From Moniliophthora roreri (Eukaryota > Basidiomycota > Agaricomycetes > Agaricales > Marasmiaceae), in the NCBI GenBank assembly GCA_001466705.2, contig LATX02000207.1, positions 62,001 through 126,000 on the forward strand: a DNA stretch of 64,000 nt, in the 5' to 3' direction. Numbering within the stretch: the first letter of the stretch is position 1; each line of letters opens with the position of its first letter. The position numbers and the translations under genes are program-made. Below are positions 58,666 through 64,000 of this stretch, piece after piece. The notes beneath the pieces are model-generated. The model worked only from the letters and a program-made list of their open reading frames with translations. It was not told the origin of the DNA and ran no database searches.

Positions 58666-59604
58666 TCATTTGGGAAGAGACTTCAGCCAGTAAAGGCTCT
58701 GATCGTGGAAGGTGTAACATTCCGATTTGTTGACACCCTTCTTCTCGCAAGTGATACCTCCGATGCACGACGCGTACTGTACAAGGATTAGAGCATGTAC
58801 AGGTAAAGACATAGCTGTGCTATGACTTACCGCATCTCTGACTTCCCAAATACCGCAAATCCATCCATCTTCGCCATGTTCCCTTTTCGCCGCCGTCAAG
58901 CACTTTTTCACTTCCTTGGTGTACTCCTTGCTCCATGTCCATCCCGTGATCTCGCCCGTAAACTTGTGCCTCTCTACCTCAACACAATCCTGCTCGTCAG
59001 GCGAAAGCTCCATCATACCAATACCAAGGCCTCTAACGACAGGCGAACGAGCCAACATCTCCCTAAGCTTCTTCGCCGAGCGTGACGTCTTGGCAAGTTC
59101 TGCCAATGGACGCACAGGGTACGCACGAAAAAATTCGATCGTCGCTGGCTGCTCCATCACATCCAACCACTTCTTGCTTTGCTTTCGCGCCTCGCCAACA
59201 CCACCAGGCGTTGTCCCACCCCGAGTGGCTTCGAGAGCGTTCCAGCACTCGTCAAAAAGCCATGCTGGCATAGAGTCTCTGACGGCCTGTTCCCGCTGAG
59301 CGAGGACCTGCGCAGGATTTCGTCGTGGGGGTTTCGTTTCGGATTGGGAATCTGTTGCTGGCGGGGTCTTCATGTAGGCTGCGATAGCCTTCTTGAGTGC
59401 CGGGCGTTTCTTGTCAATGCCCTCGCTCTGAATCCAGGCGATATATGACGGTGGGACCTCGAGTAGTGTCTTTCCGTCGTGCGTGCCAAAGTCGAATCGA
59501 TATGGTCCCGCCGCCGAGGAGGCTGCTGGCCTTTTGGTAGACGAAGATGGAGGATAAGGTGAAGAAAGTGACCGTTTTTGAGATTTGGAAGGTGATTTGG
59601 GCAT
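58666..59604 (-). CDS. Conserved-looking unknown protein with a DUF3820-like motif
   Basis: Function unknown. Two exons (59604-58831, 58775-58666 by splice signals) give 294 residues. The basic, Ser/Pro-rich N-terminus (PKSPSKSQKRS) suggests a nuclear protein. Residues about 38-60 (YRFDFGTHDGKTLLEVPPSY, then IAWI) match the F-x-F/I-G-K-x-x-G-K-T-x-x-E-V-P-x-x-Y-x-x-W pattern of DUF3820 and exonuclease-associated modules. Later parts have WLFDECWNALEATRGG, FFRAYPVRPLAELAKTS and a Cys-containing end (WICGIWEVRD, YASCIGGITC, KSECYTF). The intron at 58777-58830 is 54 nt, a multiple of three, and has no stop, so a retained-intron form of 312 residues is also possible. The start at 59604 is the first ATG. 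Confidence 0.72.
   Translation of the reverse strand: MPKSPSKSQKRSLSSPYPPSSSTKRPAASSAAGPYRFDFGTHDGKTLLEVPPSYIAWIQSEGIDKKRPALKKAIAAYMKTPPATDSQSETKPPRRNPAQVLAQREQAVRDSMPAWLFDECWNALEATRGGTTPGGVGEARKQSKKWLDVMEQPATIEFFRAYPVRPLAELAKTSRSAKKLREMLARSPVVRGLGIGMMELSPDEQDCVEVERHKFTGEITGWTWSKEYTKEVKKCLTAAKREHGEDGWICGIWEVRDAVSHSTAMSLPVHALILVQYASCIGGITCEKKGVNKSECYTFHDQSLYWLKSLPK
58777..58830 (-). other. In-frame, stop-free 54-nt intron
   Basis: It has a good donor (GTAAGTC) and acceptor (TTGTACAG) and a length of 18 codons without stop. Both spliced and unspliced mRNA would code for a full protein. Confidence 0.6.
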
Positions 59605-59826
59605 ATTCTTGTACAAATAATTGCTAGATTTTTGGGACGTTCTTTGTGCAACGTCGATTGAAAGAAGGAAAAGGGCAAGAAAAGGGGCTTGTCACAGTCC
59701 ATATCAGCTGAACTGTGACAAGCCGCGTGAGGTTCGCGTGGGCGCCAGGAGTGGATCTAGCCTCTTTCAGTCTTCTTACCTCAACGTCCTGCATGTCGCC
59801 GCACTGCCTGTTTTACTCCTGTCCTC

Positions 59827-61223
59827 ATGTCCTCACAGATACACGATTCAGAAGAACTGGTACATAATGGAAAGCCTTCGGCCGTTTCTACCAGTACGCT
59901 TGAAGGCCAATTCAAGTTGATCTTCACTTGCTGATTCTGGCCCAGAAATATTCCAACAGCTCGTTCATTACTTCAAGTACGCGTCATCAGCGTATACGAT
60001 GCCATGTTTGAAGCCGAATGGAAATCACTTGGTCATCCATGTCAGTCTTGGCTTTTCCTTTCGGCTTTTCATTTGAACCCATCCTTTGCCCAGTTTTCAA
60101 ACCCACTACTGGATATCCAAGGTTTCGTCGCACGAGATGACGATCGGAAAGAGTTTATTGTTGCGCTTCGAGGAAGGCACGCATCTCTTTACTTCAAATC
60201 GCTACGATGGATCCAACTCGCACCTTTTCGTCTTGATCAGTACGTCAATATCGCATGTGCTACTGGACACTCAAGTTCTCCTTGTACCGTGTATCGGAGC
60301 AGGCATTAATGCTTCCGGTCAGTCAACCCATCTCATATGAATATACCTCAGTCTAATGAGAAACGCAGGTGGTTGTAGAGTACACAGCGGATTCCTTGCT
60401 GGGTATGTTGCCTTTTTCGTCCTATCATTATCTGATCTCAGTCCACTCTCAGGTGGGACTCTGTTGTCCTTGAAGTGAACGCAATCCTCGACGTTGAGTT
60501 CCTTGAAGAGAAGTACACTAATTACAACATCATCACAACCGGCCATTCTCTAGGAGGCGCATTGTCAACCCTCGCCGCTGTTTCACTCCAGCAGCGCTAT
60601 TCCGACAAAGGGAAGGAAGTACGGAATTACTCCTACGGCGCTCCAAGGCTAGGTGTCGGTGTCTGCTGTCTTCCTGTGCCCTACTCTTCGTTGACTTGTC
60701 CCATTCAGAATAGATTATTCGCGGAATTCGTGAATGATCTTCTCGGCGAAAGATCTTACAGGGGTGTGTTTGTGCGAATTTGTGGTCTTTACAGACATTT
60801 ACTCCCCCTTTGCGCCCAGTTGTCCATGCTCGCGATGGGTATACCTTACATTTAGCGAAGTAATATCACGTTCAAACTAACATAATCACACTAGCGTACC
60901 AACAATGATTCCTCGAACCCTAGGGTATCATCACCACGGTAAGAAGCCCCCTTCTTATATTGCGTTTAAAGTGCTCACACGACATTACACAAGGCATCGA
61001 ATACTGGCAAACAGTCTCCCCAGCATCAAGCGAAACAACTCTCCAATGCTCCCGTACCAACGGCGAGGATCCAAGGTGTAGTGCGAGTGTCCCGAGCGGC
61101 GGGATCAATGAGGATCATATGGTGGTACGTGATTCCTTGCGCTTTTTATTTGACTTGAAGCTGATTATTGAATATCCATGGTAGTATTTTGGGATTGTGG
61201 CTACAACGCCGTTTTGTTTTTGA
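59827..61223 (+). CDS. Fungal class 3 lipase (Rhizomucor-type alpha/beta hydrolase)
   Basis: Hydrolyses triglycerides or other esters. Eleven exons (59827-59893, 59946-60040, 60094-60176, 60241-60317, 60369-60402, 60453-60654, 60709-60763, 60820-60838, 60895-60938, 60994-61124, 61185-61223) join in phase to 281 residues. Words in order: QLVHYFKYASSAYT, DIQGFVARDDDRKEFIVALR (the RG oxyanion strand), LLDTQVLLVPC, VHSGFLAGW, TTGHSLGGALSTLAAVS (Ser151), YSYGAPRLGNRLFAEFVNDL, VVHARDGVPTMIP (Asp210), GYHHHGIEYW and INEDHMVYFG (His267). The triad is complete. Exon 8 is only 19 nt and carries the catalytic Asp. Intron 3 needs a GC donor. The start is uncertain: 59827 gives no signal peptide, although relatives are usually secreted, so a 5' exon may be missing. 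The next gene on the left is on the other strand. Confidence 0.85.
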
Positions 61224-61442
61224 TTTCCAATCCTTCACCATATCTTCCTTTCGCTACCCTCCTCAACAACTTCTCCTCCCACTAGTCTTCTCTGTCAAGT
61301 TTGAGTGGCGGCACAGCTGGTTTGGGCTGGAAGTCAATAGCTGGCCTTCTTCAGTAACCAGTATCTCGGACGAAATGGGTGATATATTGAACTTTTTCCA
61401 CTGGGGCCGAACCAGCCCGAAGGTGGTAATGGAATCTGCGTA

Positions 61443-61725
61443 GGAATTGATGCTAACCAAGTCTTCTAAATGACGGTTTGACTCGTACTTGGGCAAGATC
61501 TGGGGTCTCCCAGAGGTAATTGAGCATTCCAATCATTCCTAATGAAACCAGTCGAACATACCTGGCTTCTTGACGTTCTGCATAGACAAAGAACGATTCC
61601 CAGTCACCAGAAGGCTTCGCAAGAATGGTGAAGCGGATCAAGAGAGCGCTTCTCTGTTGACACTGGAAAAGGCCACTGCGGTTCTTCGAGCGCGCCTAAA
61701 GGTGAATTTTTGTTCTACTATTGTA
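61443..61725 (-). pseudogene. Relic of the 5' end of a fifth DUF6535 gene
   Basis: The sequence resembles exons 1-3 and the promoter-proximal block of the array copies. The start codon is lost (AAG where copies 1-4 have ATG, followed by CCTTCTGGTGAC), but the exon-2 word CAGAACGTCAAGAAGCCAG with its donor and the block CTGGAAAAGGCCACTGCGG remain. No membrane exon follows. It lies 27 kb from the array and on the same strand. Confidence 0.6.
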
Positions 61726-62014
61726 CTAGAACTTCTTTGTAGGACAAGGGGCATCGCTTGCGGCTAAGCAGGGGGCAAACGTCGTCGGTGTACGAGCGCC
61801 CATGCCTATTCTGCCGGTCACTCCGCAGAAGAACGACCTCAGAAAGTCGGAGGATTACCGGAGACGACTTTCGTAGGATACGAGGCCGATATCGAGAGCT
61901 GGTTCTCACTTGAACAGACACAAATTAAAGGGACACAAGCGCATACATTCAGACAATTACAAGCTAAACAAATACGAACTAATTAATAAGCAATAGGTAC
62001 ATATTGCGGCCCAC

Positions 62015-62481
62015 TTAGGCGTTCCAAACGATGGGTCCAAACACTGGCGGGGGCTGCTTGAACATGTTGTACAAGTCACGGCTCAGAACGATGTCCCCAT
62101 CCACACCGTTCGAGCTAATGCAGTTGAGGCAGTCGTCGGTGAAGACGCCTTGGGTGTTAATCCCATTGACTGTCGACGCACTGGTTGAATATTGGGATAC
62201 GACGCAAGAGTGGAAAGTACTTACAGGAGAGATGAACAGTGGCGCAGCACTGAACGGGGTTGACCCTATTGACGGGCAGAGCAACCTTCAGGTTGGTTGG
62301 GGGACACACTCCGCAAGCACGAGTGGGGTGAAGCACGGTGTTGTTGAGGAAAGCTAGATGCGGAGGCTACAATCAGCTAGGATCAAGACGTGGGCAGACT
62401 CTGCTTACCGTTACCATCGTTTGCTTGGACAGCAGCGACGACGGCAGCGACGACAGCGAGAGAAGACTTGGAGAAGAACAT
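62015..62481 (-). CDS. Small secreted protein with six cysteines
   Basis: The role is unknown. The start at 62481 gives a clear signal peptide (MFFSKSSLAVVAAVVAAVQA). Three exons are joined by a GTAAGC..CATCTAG intron after NDGN and a GTAAGTACT..GACAG intron after CCATVHLS. The mature part has six cysteines in three close pairs (ACGVC, QCC, DCLNC) and ends FKQPPPVFGPIVWNA. The total is about 115 residues. Such small cysteine-containing secreted proteins are common in fungi as cell-surface or effector-like molecules; nothing more specific can be said. A TATAAAAG lies about 55 bp upstream of the ATG, which suggests strong, regulated transcription. Confidence 0.75.
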
Positions 62482-62533
62482 TGTGAAGCTGTGAACTTGA
62501 TTTGGTTCTGGAGTTTGTGCTACAGTTCCCCAG

Positions 62534-62541
62534 CTTTTATA
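62534..62541 (-). promoter_or_regulatory. TATA box of the 62481 gene
   Basis: TATAAAAG on the minus strand, about 55 bp upstream of the start codon of the small secreted protein. Confidence 0.6.
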
Positions 62542-64000
62542 CCTCCTGGGGTCCTCTAACAGAGACCTTGAAGCTGTGGTATCTCCGGCTAGGAGTGAAT
62601 ATGTTTGTGCCACTAAAGGAGAGTATCCCGACGCCGCACCCATCGGCGAGAGTCCTAATAGGCTTGGTCTCCCCAGAAACATTGAGATGAACTGGTGGAG
62701 AAATCACCTAGCTTTGTTCATCCGACGGTCACAGTCCTGGGCGGTATACACTGGTACATTCTAGTACGGAACGAGGCCAACTGCGAATGGTGTGGGACTA
62801 ACATTGGACGGAACTTGTGAATGAAGAGCGGGAGTTGATGCTGCTCCTCCCTGTTAACTTGAGCGCCGATACATTGGCCAAGTCCAACTCGGAGGGTCAG
62901 GTAAATGGCCCATAGAAGCAATGATCTTGGTGCGAAGAGAAGAGGCTTCCTAGACGCATTTCAGGTTCACGATCGCATCAGGAAAGCTGACAGCCAACAG
63001 AGGTGCTAGGCAGGCCATTGATATTCTTGGGCAGTAACTCGTGAGGGTTATGTGAAGCGGGAGGTCGGAATAACATCGGGGTGAGGAGTATCGCAGTGTG
63101 AATAAGGTTTGTTAGGTATGTTACGGGGCGCTTGGAGATAGATTTGGGTATTGTGGAGAGACCATAGTCCTGTGCAGTTACACGACCTGTTCAGGATGCC
63201 CTTTGGAGAATCAGGAAAAAACTGTGAGATTTGGTGTTATGGGCCAGTCGAAGTCAAAATTCAAACTAAATGCTTCACCACGATGACGGACATCGGACGA
63301 TCGGCTATATGTCCGGCCTTACTCACCGGAATCAGCCGAATCAAGCCACATAAGAATACCACAACCTCAAAACTAACATTTTATTTCGGATCTCGCTAAG
63401 TCTCAAGTCAGTGAAAAGCTCCTTTATTCAATCTATATTACAAACTCAACAAAGGAAATATCCCATTCAGTTCGGAGGTACTCTCTCAAGTGCTATCGGC
63501 GTAGCGAAGACCTAGTACGATCAACTATCTCGTCTCACACGACAACCGAGATTCTGACCCTTTTTGACCCCGTTATAGATCGCCCTGAATGTCTTTCGAC
63601 AACATCATTTTTGGCTACGAGTCCTCGCTTTACCAATGCCCTCACTGGGACAAGAAATGCTCCCATGATACGAGTAGTTCCAGTGTCACTAATTTCTCTA
63701 GCATACCTTGAACACCTCATGGAACTGCACCCCGTCCAACTCGATAACCTCCAGCGGACTTCAGGGCAGTGCCGACATGAACGCCATGTTTTTCTACCGT
63801 CTCGATCGCATGAAAGTGCCTTCCACACCCCGAACAACCCCGGACGCTCAAGGATAAATCTAGAAGTCCTAGAGCAGGGCGGGAATGTCCAAACAACATT
63901 TAGGATCTTTGTCTGATGTGCCGAATTGCAGCCTTGAAATATTCTAGGCTTGTTCTCCAGAACTTGGCCAGACTTCTCCCATCGTATGAAATGTCATTTC
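62542..64000. other. Right end of window, no gene recognised
   Basis: About 1.5 kb without a supported gene. Short open frames on both strands overlap each other and have no family words or splice pattern. A gene extending past the window edge cannot be excluded. Confidence 0.35.

Overview
The window is nuclear DNA of a basidiomycete fungus, almost certainly an agaricomycete. Genes are split by many short introns (about 48-70 nt) with GT..AG ends, and housekeeping genes have fungal architecture. Two large arrays encode membrane-protein families (DUF6534 and DUF6535) that are expanded in mushroom-forming fungi. The species cannot be named from the sequence. There are no bacterial features, CRISPR arrays or rRNA, and I found no convincing tRNA.

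Layout. (1) 0.3-6.6 kb: succinate dehydrogenase membrane anchor SDHC (+), protein phosphatase methylesterase PPE1 (-) and a divergent forkhead transcription factor (-). (2) 7.3-15.9 kb: three complete tandem DUF6534 seven-helix-type genes (-) plus an orphan last exon. (3) 16.5-34.3 kb: four tandem DUF6535 membrane-protein genes (-), called copies 1-4 from left to right. Copy 1 is a pseudogene, copy 2 lacks exons and part of its tail, copy 3 has a shifted tail, and copy 4 is a complete 885-codon gene. Inserted in this array are an Old Yellow Enzyme relic and a small secreted-protein gene. (4) 35.4-55.9 kb: a conserved-looking block, all on +: TBC RabGAP, TPR protein, MINDY deubiquitinase with a CaaX end, a Ser-rich unknown, a small unknown, an amidohydrolase and a leucine-rich-repeat (RNI-like) protein. 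(5) 56.4-62.5 kb: a carboxylesterase pseudogene (+), a nuclear-looking unknown (-), a class 3 lipase (+), a fifth, decayed DUF6535 5' end (-) and a cysteine-containing small secreted protein (-).

Exon models were built by hand. For the main genes (SDHC, PPE1, forkhead, DUF6534 copy A, DUF6535 copy 4, TBC, TPR, MINDY, Ser-rich, amidohydrolase, LRR, lipase) all exon lengths sum to a whole number of codons and all phases agree. Three introns only work with GC..AG ends (PPE1, MINDY, lipase). The most unusual part is the paired DUF6534/DUF6535 expansion. It holds live, truncated and dead copies side by side, with exon duplication, exon loss, a 13-nt micro-exon, a conserved promoter-proximal block, and nonsense mutations that are all C:G to T:A.
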